Shown here: in pieces, positions 26,836-37,019 of the stretch
How positions within the stretch are numbered: the stretch's first letter is position 1
Layout of the letters: every line of letters begins with the position of its first letter
Assembly: GCA_017255395.1 (NCBI GenBank)
Contig: JAFKDC010000003.1
Location: forward strand, 62,001-126,000
Source: Enemella evansiae
GTDB lineage: Bacteria; Pseudomonadota; Alphaproteobacteria; Rhodobacterales; Rhodobacteraceae
Reading direction: 5' to 3'
Length of the DNA stretch: 64,000 bases
The notes under the pieces: generated by a model
What the model was told of the DNA's origin: nothing
Databases searched by the model: none
Seen by the model: only the letters and a program-made list of their open reading frames with translations
Made by a program: the position numbers and the translations under genes

Positions 26836-27285
26836 TTACAGTGCCTTCACCGCTTCCAGCACCTCTTCGGCATGGCCCGGCACCTTCACCTTGCGCCACT
26901 CCTTCGCGATCCGACCCTCTGCGTCGATCAGGAAGGTCGAGCGTTCGATGCCCATGAAGGTCTTGCCGTACATCTTCTTTTCCTTCCACACCCCGAAGGC
27001 CTCGGACAGGTCGGACCCCTCGTCCGACAGGAGCGGCACGGTCAGGGCCTTCTTGGCCATGAATTTCTCGTGGCTGGCAAGGTTGTCCTTCGAGATGCCG
27101 TAGACCTTCGCGCCCGCCGCCTCGAACTCGGGCTTCAGCGCGGAAAAGGCCTCGTTCTCCCTGGTGCAGCCAGAGGTGTCGTCGCGCGGATAGAAGAACA
27201 GCACCACCGGGGCCCCGCGCAGGGCCGATAGGGTGACCTCTCCCTCCGTCGAGGGCAGCGTGAAATCGCGAACCGTGTCTGTCAT
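26836..27285 (-). CDS. bcp: Peroxiredoxin, Bcp/PrxQ type
   Basis: This thiol peroxidase reduces hydrogen peroxide and organic hydroperoxides. The peroxidatic Cys is in [15 protein letters not shown] (about residue 40), with the supporting Arg/Trp elements in [12 protein letters not shown]. The protein is 149 residues, normal for PrxQ. It contains no other cysteine, so the resolving Cys five residues on, seen in E. coli Bcp, is missing; it must act as a 1-Cys enzyme using an outside thiol. It is transcribed divergently from the AsmA-like gene. Confidence 0.9.
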   Translation of the reverse strand: MTDTVRDFTLPSTEGEVTLSALRGAPVVLFFYPRDDTSGCTRENEAFSALKPEFEAAGAKVYGISKDNLASHEKFMAKKALTVPLLSDEGSDLSEAFGVWKEKKMYGKTFMGIERSTFLIDAEGRIAKEWRKVKVPGHAEEVLEAVKAL

Positions 27286-27378
27286 GCCTGTCTCCTGTCG
27301 TGGCTTGCGCTATACTTGCGGTCAAACTCGGCCTGACAGGGCCCGGGTCAAGGCCAAATCGAACAGAGCGGGCAGGTA

Positions 27379-30300
27379 TTGAGCGCGGACCGGACCCCAG
27401 AACAGCCACAGCAGAAGGCGGCGCAGGATCGCCGGACGCGGCGCAGGCGCCGTCGTCGCCGGGGCGGCTTTGCCGTTCTGCTGGTGCTTTTCGTGCTGAC
27501 CGCCGGCGCCGGGCTGGGGGCGCTCTGGGCAGTGGGCAGGCCGGTGGATGCGCCGCCATGGGTGCGCGACCGCATCGAGGCGCGGCTGACCGACAGCCTG
27601 CCGGGGCTGGACATCGACTTTGGCCGGATGAGCCTGCTGATCCAGCGCAGCGGCCTTGCGCGGGTCATCCTGTGGGACGTCGAGATCGACAACGACCGGG
27701 GCGAGCGCATCGCGCAGCTTGCGGATATCGAGGCGGGGCTGTCGCCCTCGGCGCTGCTGCGCGGGCGCATCGCGCTGCGCGAGGTGCAGGTTTCCGGCGC
27801 TTTCCTCACCATGACGCGCGACCCGCGGGGGCGCATCGGGCTGGCGCTTGGCGATGCCTTCGCCGCCGGGACACAGGCGCCGGACGTGGCGCAGATGATC
27901 GGCCGCGTCGACAGGCTGCTTCAGGACCCGCGCCTTGCGACGCTGGACCTCTTCGAGGCCGACGGGCTGACCCTGCGCTTCGAGGACCAGCGCGCGCGGC
28001 GCGGCTGGACGGCGGACGGCGGGCGGGTGCAGCTTCTGCGCGACGCCGACAGGCTGCACCTTGCGGGCGATGTGGCGCTTCTGGGGGGCGGTGCGGGCGT
28101 GGCGACGGTGGAGCTGGATGCCTCCAGCCCCTTCGGAGAGAACCGGCTGGACTTCGCCCTGTCGCTGCAAAACCTCGCCGCGCAGGACATCGCAACGCAG
28201 ACCCCCGCGCTGGCCTGGCTGGGCGATATCGAGGCGCCGATTTCCGGGTCCCTGCGCTCGGCCTTCGAAGCGGACGGCAGCCTTGGCCCGATGCAGGCGC
28301 GGCTGGAAATCGGCGCCGGGGTCCTGCAACCCAACCGGGCCACCCGACCGCTGAAGTTCGACGGCGCGCATACGGTCTTCGCCTTCGATCCAGACAGCGG
28401 CATCCTGACCTTCGACGAGGCGGAGGTGGACACCAGCCTGGGCCGGATCGGCGCCCGCGGAGAGGCGCGGCTGCGCGGGCTGGAAAACGGCTGGCCCGAG
28501 GGGCTGACCGGCCAGTTCACCCTGCGCGACGCGGAGCTGGCGGGTGGCCTGCTGATGGACCGGGCCATTGCGGTCTCGGGGGCCAGCCTTGCCTTCAAGG
28601 TCGACCTTGCGCCCTTCACCTTTACCCTTGGCGCGCTGCGGTCGACCGATCCGCGCTTTCCGCTTCAGGCGAAGGGCCGGGCAGAGGCGCGGCCCGACGG
28701 CTGGGACCTGAGCCTCGACACCACGGTGAGCCGGACCACCGCCGCGCATGTTCTGGCATACTGGCCGGAAGACTTCCGCCCGAACACCCGGCGCTGGGTG
28801 GCCGAGAACGTCCGGTCCGGCATCCTGCACGACATCGCCTTTTCCCTGCGCCTTGCGCCGGGCGCCGAGGAGCCCGAGACCTTCCTCGACCTCTCCTTCT
28901 CGGAGGGGCAACTGACCTACAACCGGCGCCTGCCCGGGGTGCAGGACGGATCGGGCCGCCTGACCATTCAGGGGCAGCGGCTGGGCGTGCGGGTCGACAG
29001 CGGCCTGATCGAGCCAGAGCAGGGCGGCGCGCTCGACGTTGCGGGCAGCGCCTTCGTCATCGCCGACCTGAAGGCCCAGCCGCAGGTCGGAGAGATCCGC
29101 CTGGATGCGAAGGGCAGCGCCACCGCCGCCCTGTCCTACCTCGACAACGAGGCCTGGCGCATTCTGGAAAAGACCGGGCGGGACGCCTCTCTGGCCACCG
29201 GGCAGGCCGAGGTCACGGGTCGCATCGCGCTGCCGCTGATCCGTGGCCTGAAACTGCCCGACGTGACGCTGGATCTTGCCGGGACGCTGCGCGACGTCGA
29301 AAGCGACCAGCTTGTCGCGGGCAGGGTGCTGGCCGCCGAACGGCTGGAGATGCGCACCGACGGCGACAGCCTGCGCATCGGCGGCGATGTCACGCTGGAC
29401 GGGGTCGCCGCGACCGGCACATGGAAGCAGCCGCTGACCGGCGGCGGCGACGGGCAGGTGACGGCAGACGTCGCGCTGAGCGCGGCCAACCTCGCGACGC
29501 TGGGGGTTTCGCTGCCCGGGGGCATGGTCTCGGGCAGTGGCCGGGGCGCGCTGACGGTCGACCTGCCCAAGGGCGCCGCGCCGCGCTTTGCGCTGGAAAG
29601 CGACCTTGCGGGGCTGGCCCTTGGCATTCCGCAGATCGGCTGGTCGCTGGGCCGGGGCAGCACCGGGCAGTTGCGCGTCTCGGGGGCGCTGACGCAGCCC
29701 GTGACGGTGGACCGCCTCGCGCTGTCGGGCGGCGGGCTGGAGGCCGAAGGCCGCCTGCATCTGGCCCCCGGCGGCGGGCTGGACCGGCTGGACCTCAGCC
29801 GCCTCAGTGTCGGCGGCTGGATGGACGTGGCCGGGCGCCTGCGCGGGCGCGGTGCCGGGCAGGCCCCGGCGGTCGAGCTGACCTCTGGCAGCATCGACCT
29901 GCGCCGCGCGCCCTTCGGCATGGGCGGGCGGTCAGGTTCGGGCGGCGGCGGCGCGGGCGGCGGGGCGCCGCTGACGCTGGCGCTGGACCGCTTGCAGGTG
30001 ACCGACAGCATCGAGTTGCGCGACTTCCGTGGCACCTTCGCCACCGCGCGCGGGCTGGAAGGCCGCTTCGAGGGCGCGCTTGCGGGCCGAGCGCTGATCA
30101 AGGGCGAGGCGGTGCCCCAGAACGGCGGCGCCGCATTCCGCATCCGGGGCGAGGACGCGGGCGACGTGCTGCGCTACGCGGGCTTCCTGAAGACGGTGCA
30201 GGACGGCACCTTCAGCCTGGACCTCGCGCCGCTGCGGGGGCAGGCGGGCAGCTTCGACGGGTTGCTGCGGATCGAGGGCGCGCGCCTGCAGAAGGCGCCC

Positions 30301-30705
30301 ATCGTCGCCTCGCTGCTCGATGGTATCAGCGTCGTCGGCCTGATCGACCAGCTGAACGGCCCCGGTATCTTCTTCTCCGAGGTCGAGGCGCGCTTCCGCC
30401 TGTCGCCGTCGCGGGTGGTGGTCTCGCGCTCCAGCGCGGTGGGCCCCTCCATGGGCATCTCGCTGGACGGCTATTACGACCTCGCGGCGCGGCAGATGGA
30501 CATGCAGGGGGTGCTGTCGCCGATCTACATCGTCAACGGCATCGGGCGGATCTTCTCGCGCAAGGGCGAGGGGCTGATCGGCTTCAACTTCAATCTGCGC
30601 GGCGCGGTGGACGCGCCAAGGGTTGCGGTCAATCCGCTTTCGGTGTTCACGCCCGGGATGTTTCGCGACATCTTCCGGCGCCCACCGCCAGAGCTGTCGC
30701 AATAA
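27379..30705 (+). CDS. AsmA/YhdP-like large membrane-anchored protein (DUF3971)
   Basis: The 1108-residue protein has a basic N-terminus, one membrane segment (about residues 33-56, [21 protein letters not shown]), then a very long beta-rich periplasmic region. The C-terminal AsmA-like part includes [20 protein letters not shown] and [20 protein letters not shown]. Relatives such as YhdP and TamB form hydrophobic grooves that carry phospholipids between membranes. The start is TTG 27379, the only plausible codon ahead of the basic region. queA follows 17 bp later, probably in the same transcript. Confidence 0.85.
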   Translation: MSADRTPEQPQQKAAQDRRTRRRRRRRRGGFAVLLVLFVLTAGAGLGALWAVGRPVDAPPWVRDRIEARLTDSLPGLDIDFGRMSLLIQRSGLARVILWDVEIDNDRGERIAQLADIEAGLSPSALLRGRIALREVQVSGAFLTMTRDPRGRIGLALGDAFAAGTQAPDVAQMIGRVDRLLQDPRLATLDLFEADGLTLRFEDQRARRGWTADGGRVQLLRDADRLHLAGDVALLGGGAGVATVELDASSPFGENRLDFALSLQNLAAQDIATQTPALAWLGDIEAPISGSLRSAFEADGSLGPMQARLEIGAGVLQPNRATRPLKFDGAHTVFAFDPDSGILTFDEAEVDTSLGRIGARGEARLRGLENGWPEGLTGQFTLRDAELAGGLLMDRAIAVSGASLAFKVDLAPFTFTLGALRSTDPRFPLQAKGRAEARPDGWDLSLDTTVSRTTAAHVLAYWPEDFRPNTRRWVAENVRSGILHDIAFSLRLAPGAEEPETFLDLSFSEGQLTYNRRLPGVQDGSGRLTIQGQRLGVRVDSGLIEPEQGGALDVAGSAFVIADLKAQPQVGEIRLDAKGSATAALSYLDNEAWRILEKTGRDASLATGQAEVTGRIALPLIRGLKLPDVTLDLAGTLRDVESDQLVAGRVLAAERLEMRTDGDSLRIGGDVTLDGVAATGTWKQPLTGGGDGQVTADVALSAANLATLGVSLPGGMVSGSGRGALTVDLPKGAAPRFALESDLAGLALGIPQIGWSLGRGSTGQLRVSGALTQPVTVDRLALSGGGLEAEGRLHLAPGGGLDRLDLSRLSVGGWMDVAGRLRGRGAGQAPAVELTSGSIDLRRAPFGMGGRSGSGGGGAGGGAPLTLALDRLQVTDSIELRDFRGTFATARGLEGRFEGALAGRALIKGEAVPQNGGAAFRIRGEDAGDVLRYAGFLKTVQDGTFSLDLAPLRGQAGSFDGLLRIEGARLQKAPIVASLLDGISVVGLIDQLNGPGIFFSEVEARFRLSPSRVVVSRSSAVGPSMGISLDGYYDLAARQMDMQGVLSPIYIVNGIGRIFSRKGEGLIGFNFNLRGAVDAPRVAVNPLSVFTPGMFRDIFRRPPPELSQ

Positions 30706-30722
30706 GCCCTGCGGAGCCCGCC

Positions 30723-31781
30723 ATGAAACTCAGCGATTTCGACTTCGACCTGCCCGAGCAGCTGATCGCCACGCGGCCCGCGCGGCCACGGTCCTCGGCG
30801 CGGCTGCTGGTCGCCGAGGGCGACGCCCTCACCGATGCGGTGGTCACGGACCTGACCCGCTGGCTGCGACCCGGCGACCGGCTGATCCTCAACGATACCA
30901 AGGTCTTGCCGGCGCGACTTCACGGGATACGCAAACGCTCTGGCGAGGCCGGAGAGACCGAGGCCCGCATCGACGTGACCCTGCTGGAGCCGCAGGCGGG
31001 TGGCGCGTGGACGGCGCTGGTGAAGCCTCTGAAGAAGGTTCGAGACGGCGAAGATATCATTTTTTCCAGCGACTTGTCCGCCACTCTTGAGGCGCGACAC
31101 GAAGGGCAGGCGGTGCTGCGGTTCAACCTGACGGGCGAGGATTTCGACGCGGCGCTTAACGCGGCGGGCGCGATGCCGCTGCCGCCCTACATTGCCGCGA
31201 AACGGGCCGCCGACGCGCAGGACCACGAGGATTACCAGACCGTCTGGGCGCGCCATCGCGGCGCGGTCGCCGCGCCCACGGCCTCGCTGCATTTCGACGC
31301 CCCGCTGCTGGAGCGGCTGCGCGCGCATGGCGTGGACTTCACCCATGTCACGCTGCACGTGGGCGCGGGCACCTTCCTGCCGGTCAAGGTCGAGGATGTG
31401 ACGACGCACCGGATGCACGGCGAATGGGGCGAGGTCACCGAAGAGGCCGCCGCCGAGATTGCCGCGACCCGCGCGGCGGGCGGGCGGATCATCCCCGTCG
31501 GAACCACGGCGCTGCGGCTGATCGAGACCGCCGCGCGGTCGGGCCGGATCGCGCCCTATGCGGGGGTGACGGATATCTTCATCTATCCGGGTTTCACCTT
31601 CCACGTGACCGACGCTCTGATGACCAATTTCCACCTGCCGAAATCGACGCTGCTCATGCTGGTTTCCGCCCTCATGGGGCAGGAGAGGATGCGCCGGGTC
31701 TACGATCATGCCGTCACCGAGGGGTATCGGTTCTTTTCCTACGGCGATGCCTCGCTGCTGATACCGCAGGATCGCGCCTGA
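30723..31781 (+). CDS. queA: S-adenosylmethionine:tRNA ribosyltransferase-isomerase
   Basis: QueA moves the ribosyl part of SAM onto preQ1 in tRNA to build epoxyqueuosine. The family features are clear: [20 protein letters not shown] at the start, [47 protein letters not shown], and near the end [20 protein letters not shown] and [15 protein letters not shown]. The length of 352 aa is normal. A short patch at about 31035-31095 uses AT-richer codons than the rest. It follows the AsmA-like gene by 17 bp. Confidence 0.96.
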   Translation: MKLSDFDFDLPEQLIATRPARPRSSARLLVAEGDALTDAVVTDLTRWLRPGDRLILNDTKVLPARLHGIRKRSGEAGETEARIDVTLLEPQAGGAWTALVKPLKKVRDGEDIIFSSDLSATLEARHEGQAVLRFNLTGEDFDAALNAAGAMPLPPYIAAKRAADAQDHEDYQTVWARHRGAVAAPTASLHFDAPLLERLRAHGVDFTHVTLHVGAGTFLPVKVEDVTTHRMHGEWGEVTEEAAAEIAATRAAGGRIIPVGTTALRLIETAARSGRIAPYAGVTDIFIYPGFTFHVTDALMTNFHLPKSTLLMLVSALMGQERMRRVYDHAVTEGYRFFSYGDASLLIPQDRA

Positions 31782-31892
31782 TCCCGGAAAGCTGTTCGCT
31801 TCGTGACACCGAATCGTGGCAGGGGTCGCTGAGCGACCAGAGCGCGCCGCCCGGTTCCTGACAAGCCCGGGGTTCAAGACACCGGAGGTCCC

Positions 31893-33152
31893 ATGTACCA
31901 CGTCATCACCACCGCCTGGCCGCTGCTGCTGGGCATGTTGCTTCTGATGGTGGGCAACGGCCTTCAGGGCTCGCTGCTGGGTGTGCGCGGCTCGGCAGAG
32001 GGCTTTTCCGCGGCGACCATGTCCATCGTCATGGCAGGCTACTTCGCGGGTTTCCTGATCGCCTCGCGCACCGTGCCGAACATGATCCGCCGTGTCGGGC
32101 ACGTCCGGGTCTTCGCGGCGCTGGGGTCCTTCATCTCGGCGGCGCTGATCCTGTTTCCGGCCTTCCGCGACCCGATCGCATGGACGCTGGGCCGCGTGGT
32201 CCTGGGGTTCTGCTTCTGCGGGGTCTACATCACCGCCGAAAGCTGGCTGAACAACGCCACCTCGAACGAAACCCGTGGCCAGACGCTGTCGGCCTACATG
32301 ATCGTGCAGATGGCGGGGATCATCGCCGCGCAGGGTGTGCTGCTGATCCCGGATGCCACGGGCTTTCTGCTGTTCGTCATCCCCTCGGTGCTGGTTTCGA
32401 TCTCTTTCGCGCCGATCCTGCTGACCATCCAGCCGACCCCGGCCTTCGAATCCACCAAGCCCAAGACCCTGAAAGAGCTCTACGCCGTCTCGCCGCTGGG
32501 CATGGTGGGTATGTTCCTAATGGGCGGGGTCTTTGCCGCCCAGTTCGGCATGGCGGCGGTCTACGGCACGCAGGCCGGGCTGACGCTGGGGCAGATCTCG
32601 ATCTTCGTCGCCGCCTTCTACGTCGGCGCGCTGTTGCTGCAATACCCGCTGGGCTGGCTGTCCGACCGCTTCGACCGGCGCCGCCTGATCATGATGGTTG
32701 CCGCGCTTGGCGCCGCCGCTGCGGCGGTGGCGATCTTCGCGGGCGGAGCCTTCACCATCCTCGTGACCTGCGCCTTCGTGATCGGCGGCTGTTCCAACCC
32801 GCTGTATTCGCTGCTGATCGCCTATACCAACGACTTTCTCGAGCCGGAGGACATGGCCGGTGCCTCGGCCGGTCTGCTGTTCGTGAACGGCGTGGGGGCC
32901 GTGGCCGGTCCGCTGATCATCGGCTGGGGCATGCAGCAGATCGGCCCCTCGGGCTTCTTTGTGCTGATCACCGTGCTGATGTCGGCGGTCTCGCTTTACG
33001 CGCTGTACCGGATGACGCAGCGGCCCGCGACCTCTGTCGAGGAGCAGTCCGCCTATGCCAAGGTCATGCCCTCTGCCTCGCCCATCGCGGTCGAGATCGC
33101 GCAGGACTACTATATCGACAGGTCCGGTGAAGAAGAGGAAGAAGAGGAGTGA
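31893..33152 (+). CDS. MFS transporter with acidic C-terminal tail
   Basis: The 419-residue protein has about twelve membrane segments in the MFS pattern. The loop after TM2 reads SRTVPNMIRRVGHVRVF, and TM4-5 contains ESWLNNATSNETRGQTLSAY, a stretch typical of the YcaD-like subgroup. WLSDRFDRRRLIMM in the second half is the repeated MFS loop motif. The protein ends in EEEEEEE, an unusual cytoplasmic acidic tail. A good ribosome site (GGAGG) precedes the ATG. The substrate is unknown. Confidence 0.86.
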   Translation: MYHVITTAWPLLLGMLLLMVGNGLQGSLLGVRGSAEGFSAATMSIVMAGYFAGFLIASRTVPNMIRRVGHVRVFAALGSFISAALILFPAFRDPIAWTLGRVVLGFCFCGVYITAESWLNNATSNETRGQTLSAYMIVQMAGIIAAQGVLLIPDATGFLLFVIPSVLVSISFAPILLTIQPTPAFESTKPKTLKELYAVSPLGMVGMFLMGGVFAAQFGMAAVYGTQAGLTLGQISIFVAAFYVGALLLQYPLGWLSDRFDRRRLIMMVAALGAAAAAVAIFAGGAFTILVTCAFVIGGCSNPLYSLLIAYTNDFLEPEDMAGASAGLLFVNGVGAVAGPLIIGWGMQQIGPSGFFVLITVLMSAVSLYALYRMTQRPATSVEEQSAYAKVMPSASPIAVEIAQDYYIDRSGEEEEEEE

Positions 33153-33161
33153 TCCCCCGGT

Positions 33162-33215
33162 CTGTCAGACATTGACAGAATTCGTGATTGGGATCAGGGC
33201 CTTCGCTCGCATAAT
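33162..33215 (+). promoter_or_regulatory. Operator-like palindrome and promoter of the DUF924 gene
   Basis: CTGTCA (33162-33167) and TGACAG (33173-33178) form a perfect 6-5-6 inverted repeat. Just downstream TTGGGA (33188-33193) and CATAAT (33210-33215) are 16 bp apart and make a plausible promoter. The palindrome, ending 10 bp before the -35 box, is suitably placed for a regulator. Confidence 0.5.
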
Positions 33216-33257
33216 GCTTGGACCTGTGGAGCGGGTCATGTGTGACTGGAGAGGACG

Positions 33258-33836
33258 ATGACAAAGCCCGAAGAGGTTCTGGGATTCTGGCTGGACGAGG
33301 TCGGAGCGAAGGGGTGGTACGCGCAGGACGACGCGCTTGACGCGGAGATCACCGCGCGCTTCGGAGCCGCGTGGGAGGGGCTGATGGGCGGGCGTTACGG
33401 CCTGTGGCTGACGCATCCCAGCGGCGTTCTTGCCTATATCGTGTTGGCCGATCAGTTCCCCCGCAACATGTTTCGCGGTGAGGCCAGGGCCTTTGCCTCG
33501 GACCGGGTTGCGCTGGCGGCGGCCAAGCAGGCGATCCACCGGGGCTGGGACATGAAGATCGACGCGCCCGCGCGGCAGTTCTTCTACCTGCCGCTGATGC
33601 ATTCGGAAAACCTCTGCGATCAGGACCGCTGCGTGCGCCTGATCAAGGAACGTCTGGACGATGGCGACAACCTGCTGCACGCGCGCGTGCACCGCGAGGT
33701 GATCCGCCAGTTCGGGCGCTTCCCCTACCGCAACGCGGCGCTGGACCGGCGCACCACGGCGGCAGAGGCCGAATTCACCGAGAACGGCGGATACGGCGCG
33801 CTTCTGCGCGAGGTGCGGGCGGTCGAGGCCGCCTGA
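33258..33836 (+). CDS. DUF924 family protein
   Basis: This 192-residue protein belongs to DUF924, an all-helical TPR-like family of unknown function. The recognisable stretches are VLGFWLDEVGAKGWYAQDDA at the start, ADQFPRNMFRGEARAFASD, FFYLPLMHSENLCDQDRCV, and near the C-terminus RFPYRNAALDRRTTAAEAEF. It is cytoplasmic. The gene has its own promoter with a palindrome upstream and lies 68 bp before lpd. Confidence 0.85.
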   Translation: MTKPEEVLGFWLDEVGAKGWYAQDDALDAEITARFGAAWEGLMGGRYGLWLTHPSGVLAYIVLADQFPRNMFRGEARAFASDRVALAAAKQAIHRGWDMKIDAPARQFFYLPLMHSENLCDQDRCVRLIKERLDDGDNLLHARVHREVIRQFGRFPYRNAALDRRTTAAEAEFTENGGYGALLREVRAVEAA

Positions 33837-33903
33837 CGCTTTCGCTTTGCTCCCGCGCCCTCCGTCCCGTAGCCTTGGGCGGATGGCGGCAGGGAGGGCA
33901 CGC

Positions 33904-35286
33904 ATGGCTTCGCAGACATTCGACATGGTGGTGGTGGGCGCAGGCCCCGGGGGCTATGTCGCCGCCATTCGCGGCGCGCAGCTTGGCCTGACGGTCTGCG
34001 TGGTGGAACGCGAGCACCTCGGCGGCATCTGCCTGAACTGGGGCTGCATCCCGACCAAGGCGCTTCTGCGCTCTGCCGAGGTCTTTCACCTGATGCAAAG
34101 GGCCGGGGAATTCGGCCTGACGGCCGAGGGGCTGGGCTTCGATCTGGACAAGGTGGTGGCACGCTCGCGCGGGATCGCGAAGCAGCTGAACCAGGGTGTC
34201 GGACATCTGCTGAAAAAGAACGGGGTGACGGTGGTCATGGGCGAGGCGCGGCTGGACGGTCCGCGCCGCGTGGTGGTCGGCGACCGCGTGCTGGAGGCCG
34301 GTGCAGTGGTGCTGGCCACCGGGGCCCGCGCCCGGGACCTGCCGGGGTTGGAGGCCGACGGCAAGCGGGTCTGGAGCTACCGCCACGCGCTGCAGCCGCC
34401 GCATATGCCCAAACGCCTGCTGGTCATCGGTTCGGGCGCTATCGGGATCGAGTTCGCCAGCTTCTACAATGCGCTCGGCGCAGAGGTGACGGTGGTCGAG
34501 GTGATGGACCGCATCCTGCCCGCCGAGGATGCCGAGATCGCCGCCTTCGCGAAAAAGCAGTTCGTGAAACAAGGCATGACGGTGCTGGAGGGGGCGACGG
34601 TCACGGCGCTGGACCGGCAGTCGGACCGGGTTGTCGCCTCTGTGGATAAATCTGGGGATAAGTCAAGCATCGAGGTCGATGCGGTGATTTCGGCGGTCGG
34701 AATTGTCGGGAATGTGGAAGGTCTTGGCCTCGAAGAACTGGGCGTGCGGGTCGAGAAGTCCCATGTCGTGACCGACCGCCACTGCCGCACCGGGGTCGAC
34801 GGGCTTTATGCCATCGGCGATCTGGCCGGGGCTCCCTGGCTGGCGCATAAGGCCAGCCACGAGGGGGTGATGGTGGCGGAGCTGATCGCCGGGGGCGATC
34901 CGCACCCGGTCGCGCCGGACAGCATTGCGGGCTGCACCTATTGCCAGCCGCAGGTCGCCTCGGTCGGGCTGACCGAGGCAGAGGCAAAGGCCGCGGGGCA
35001 CGAGATCCGCGTCGGGCGCTTCCCGTTCATAGGCAATGGCAAGGCCATCGCGCTGGGAGAGGCGGAGGGCATGGTCAAGACGATCTTCGATGCGAAGACC
35101 GGCGCGCTTCTGGGCGCGCATATGGTCGGCGCCGAGGTGACGGAGCTGATCCAGGGCTATGTGATCGGGCGGCAACTGGAGACCACCGAAGAGGATCTGA
35201 TGCAGACGGTCTTTCCGCACCCGACCCTGTCGGAGATGATGCACGAAAGCGTCCTGGATGCATGGGGCCGGGCGATCCACTTCTGA
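33904..35286 (+). CDS. lpd: Dihydrolipoyl dehydrogenase
   Basis: The flavoenzyme reoxidises dihydrolipoamide in 2-oxoacid dehydrogenase complexes. It shows the FAD-binding GAGPGGYVAAIRGAQLG, the redox-active disulfide GGICLNWGCIPTKALL, the NAD-binding IGSGAIGIEFASFY, the second FAD motif GLYAIGDLAGAPWLAHKA, and the C-terminal HPTLSEMMHE with the catalytic His-Glu pair. ATG 33904 gives 460 residues, as expected. A short AT-richer patch lies at about 34640-34715. No E1 or E2 gene is nearby, so this may be a second copy. Confidence 0.94.
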   Translation: MASQTFDMVVVGAGPGGYVAAIRGAQLGLTVCVVEREHLGGICLNWGCIPTKALLRSAEVFHLMQRAGEFGLTAEGLGFDLDKVVARSRGIAKQLNQGVGHLLKKNGVTVVMGEARLDGPRRVVVGDRVLEAGAVVLATGARARDLPGLEADGKRVWSYRHALQPPHMPKRLLVIGSGAIGIEFASFYNALGAEVTVVEVMDRILPAEDAEIAAFAKKQFVKQGMTVLEGATVTALDRQSDRVVASVDKSGDKSSIEVDAVISAVGIVGNVEGLGLEELGVRVEKSHVVTDRHCRTGVDGLYAIGDLAGAPWLAHKASHEGVMVAELIAGGDPHPVAPDSIAGCTYCQPQVASVGLTEAEAKAAGHEIRVGRFPFIGNGKAIALGEAEGMVKTIFDAKTGALLGAHMVGAEVTELIQGYVIGRQLETTEEDLMQTVFPHPTLSEMMHESVLDAWGRAIHF

Positions 35287-35312
35287 GCCCGGGCACCCGG
35301 CCCGCGGGGACG

Positions 35313-35360
35313 CCGAATTCCGGCCCGGAATTCGGGCCGGTTTCTTTGCAAGAAACCGGC
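35313..35360. terminator. Twin perfect hairpins between convergent genes
   Basis: CCGAATTCCG/CGGAATTCGG (35313-35322 with 35326-35335) is followed at once by GCCGGTTTCTT/AAGAAACCGGC (35336-35346 with 35350-35360). Both have three-base loops. The arrangement mirrors the twin hairpins at 10940 and sits between lpd and the minus-strand gene ending at 35369. Confidence 0.75.
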
Positions 35361-35368
35361 GCCCGGCC

Positions 35369-35650
35369 TCAGACGTGCTTGTTGTCGGTGCCCGGGGCCA
35401 GCGCCTCGGGGATGTCTTCGCCGCGTCGCCTGGCTTCAAGGGCGCGCTCGACATGCTCGTTCAGGAAACTCCGCGCCCGGCGCTCGGCCAGCCGGATGCG
35501 CACCGCGGCGCGGAAGATTTCCTCTGACGAGGGCGAAGAGGCGCCCAGCACCGCCGCCACCTGATCCGGCAGGTTCTCGTCGCCGAGTGCGTCCATCGCC
35601 TTGATGGTGTCGCGGGCCAGCTTGTCTGCAAGATCGTCGACGACGGACAT
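35369..35650 (-). CDS. Small hypothetical protein
   Basis: This is a 93-residue, mostly helical and charged protein starting MSVVDDLADKLARDTIKAMD, with IRLAERRARSFLNEHVERAL in its second half. There is no signal peptide or membrane segment. I do not recognise a named family. It starts 6 bp after the stop of the alpha/beta hydrolase gene on the same strand, so the two are surely co-transcribed. Confidence 0.7.
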   Translation of the reverse strand: MSVVDDLADKLARDTIKAMDALGDENLPDQVAAVLGASSPSSEEIFRAAVRIRLAERRARSFLNEHVERALEARRRGEDIPEALAPGTDNKHV

Positions 35651-35656
35651 GGGCGT

Positions 35657-36310
35657 TTACCTCGTGGTTTCGGTCAGGCGCCGCTTCACGTAGCCGGTGA
35701 CCGAGCCGATCATCGTGTCCATGTGCGGATCCTCGAAGAAATGGCCGGAGCCGTCGATTTCCTCGTGGGTGATCGAGATGCCCTTCTGCTCGTGCAGCTT
35801 GTTGACCAGGCCGCGCGTGTCGGCGGGCGGCGCAACGCGGTCGTTGGTGCCGTTGATGATCAGTCCCGACGAGGGGCAGGGCGCGAGGAACGAGAAGTCG
35901 TACATGTTGGCGGGCGGGGAGACCGAAACGAAGCCGGTGATCTCGGGGCGCCGCATCAGGAGCTGCATGCCGATCCATGCGCCGAAGGAGAAACCGGCGA
36001 CCCAGCAATGCTTGGAGTTCTGGTTCATCGACTGCAGGTAGTCGAGGGCCGAGGCCGCGTCGGACAATTCGCCCACGCCCTGATCGTATTCGCCCTGGCT
36101 GCGGCCGACGCCGCGGAAGTTGAACCGCAGCACCGTGAAGCCCATCTTGTAGAAGGCGTAGTGGAGGTTGTAGACCACCTTGTTGTTCATCGTCCCGCCG
36201 AACTGCGGGTGCGGATGAAGCACGATGGCAATCGGCGCATCGCGGTCTTTTTGCGGATGGTAACGGCCTTCGAGGCGGCCTTCGGGTCCGGGAAAGATGA
36301 CCTCGGGCAT
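35657..36310 (-). CDS. Alpha/beta hydrolase
   Basis: The 217-residue hydrolase has the oxyanion strand LHPHPQFGGTMNN, the nucleophile elbow GFSFGAWIGM, the acid in IINGTNDRVAPP and the His in GSGHFFEDPHMD. This pattern belongs to the dienelactone hydrolase-like/YfaW-type cytoplasmic group, whose substrates are mostly unknown. ATG 36310 (MPEVIFPGPEGRLEG) is preferred over an in-frame codon 16 residues upstream that gives unlikely sequence. It is divergent from iscR. Confidence 0.82.
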   Translation of the reverse strand: MPEVIFPGPEGRLEGRYHPQKDRDAPIAIVLHPHPQFGGTMNNKVVYNLHYAFYKMGFTVLRFNFRGVGRSQGEYDQGVGELSDAASALDYLQSMNQNSKHCWVAGFSFGAWIGMQLLMRRPEITGFVSVSPPANMYDFSFLAPCPSSGLIINGTNDRVAPPADTRGLVNKLHEQKGISITHEEIDGSGHFFEDPHMDTMIGSVTGYVKRRLTETTR

Positions 36311-36360
36311 GGGGTGGTGGCACTCCTGTACGTGATGTCCGGGCCGGCAGGGGCGCATTC

Positions 36361-36388
36361 TTGACGCATCCGCTCTGCCACCTTAGAC
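36361..36388 (+). promoter_or_regulatory. Promoter of the iscR-suf operon
   Basis: TTGACG (36361-36366) and TTAGAC (36383-36388) are 16 bp apart. GACAATTT immediately after the -10 box is mirrored by AAATTGTT further down (about 36453-36460). These elements are candidates for IscR or iron-responsive control, but I cannot confirm the binding consensus. Confidence 0.6.
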
Positions 36389-36476
36389 AATTTCCGATCC
36401 GGGCTGCCCGGGTCGGGGCTTTGCAGCAGATAGGCAATCGGGCCGTCAAGGTCAAATTGTTCCGGGGGAACCGCGC

Positions 36477-36941
36477 ATGAAGCTGAGTACAAAGGGCCGC
36501 TATGCCATGGTGGCGCTGGCCGATATCGCCCTGCAGGCGGAGGATGCGCTGGTGACGCTGGCGGATATCTCGCGCCGTCAGGACGTGTCGCTGTCCTACC
36601 TGGAACAGCTGTTCGTGAAGCTGCGCCGCGCCGGGCTGGTGGAATCGGTGCGCGGGCCGGGCGGCGGCTACCGGCTGGCGCGCTCGGCCAGCGATATCCG
36701 CATCGTCGACGTGCTGGCGGCGGTCGACGAGACCGTGGATGCGATGCACAAGGGGGCGGGCGCCTCGGGGGGCATGTCGGGATCGAAGGCCCAGTCCATG
36801 ACCAACCGGCTGTGGCAGAGCCTGTCGGCGCAGGTCTATGTCTTTCTGCACCAGACGCGGCTGTCGGACGTGGTGGGCAACGGCCTTGCGCCATGCCCGG
36901 CGGTGCCGAACCTGTTTGCGGTGGTGGACGACGACCGCTAG
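36477..36941 (+). CDS. iscR: Rrf2 family Fe-S cluster regulator IscR
   Basis: IscR senses Fe-S cluster status and controls cluster-assembly genes. The Rrf2 winged helix is clear: MKLSTKGRYAMVALADIALQ, SLSYLEQLFVKLRRAGLVES, and GPGGGYRLARSASDI. Its 154 residues contain one cysteine only (C140, in LAPCPAVPN), so the usual three-Cys cluster site is absent. That is the pattern reported for Rhodobacter sphaeroides IscR, which binds an Fe-S cluster with a single Cys. It opens the desulfurase-suf operon, consistent with feedback control of cluster assembly. Confidence 0.93.
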   Translation: MKLSTKGRYAMVALADIALQAEDALVTLADISRRQDVSLSYLEQLFVKLRRAGLVESVRGPGGGYRLARSASDIRIVDVLAAVDETVDAMHKGAGASGGMSGSKAQSMTNRLWQSLSAQVYVFLHQTRLSDVVGNGLAPCPAVPNLFAVVDDDR

Positions 36942-37019
36942 AGGGGGCGCCTGATGCGGGTTCGGGACCGGGGCGCTGCCGTCGCCATTGTCTCTCGGAC
37001 CAATGGCGCGACAATGGCG

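Noticed and set aside
27322-29760. 812-codon minus-strand frame over the AsmA-like gene
   Set aside because: Shadow frame rich in Arg, Gln, Ala and Pro without domains; the plus-strand frame has a membrane segment and AsmA features.
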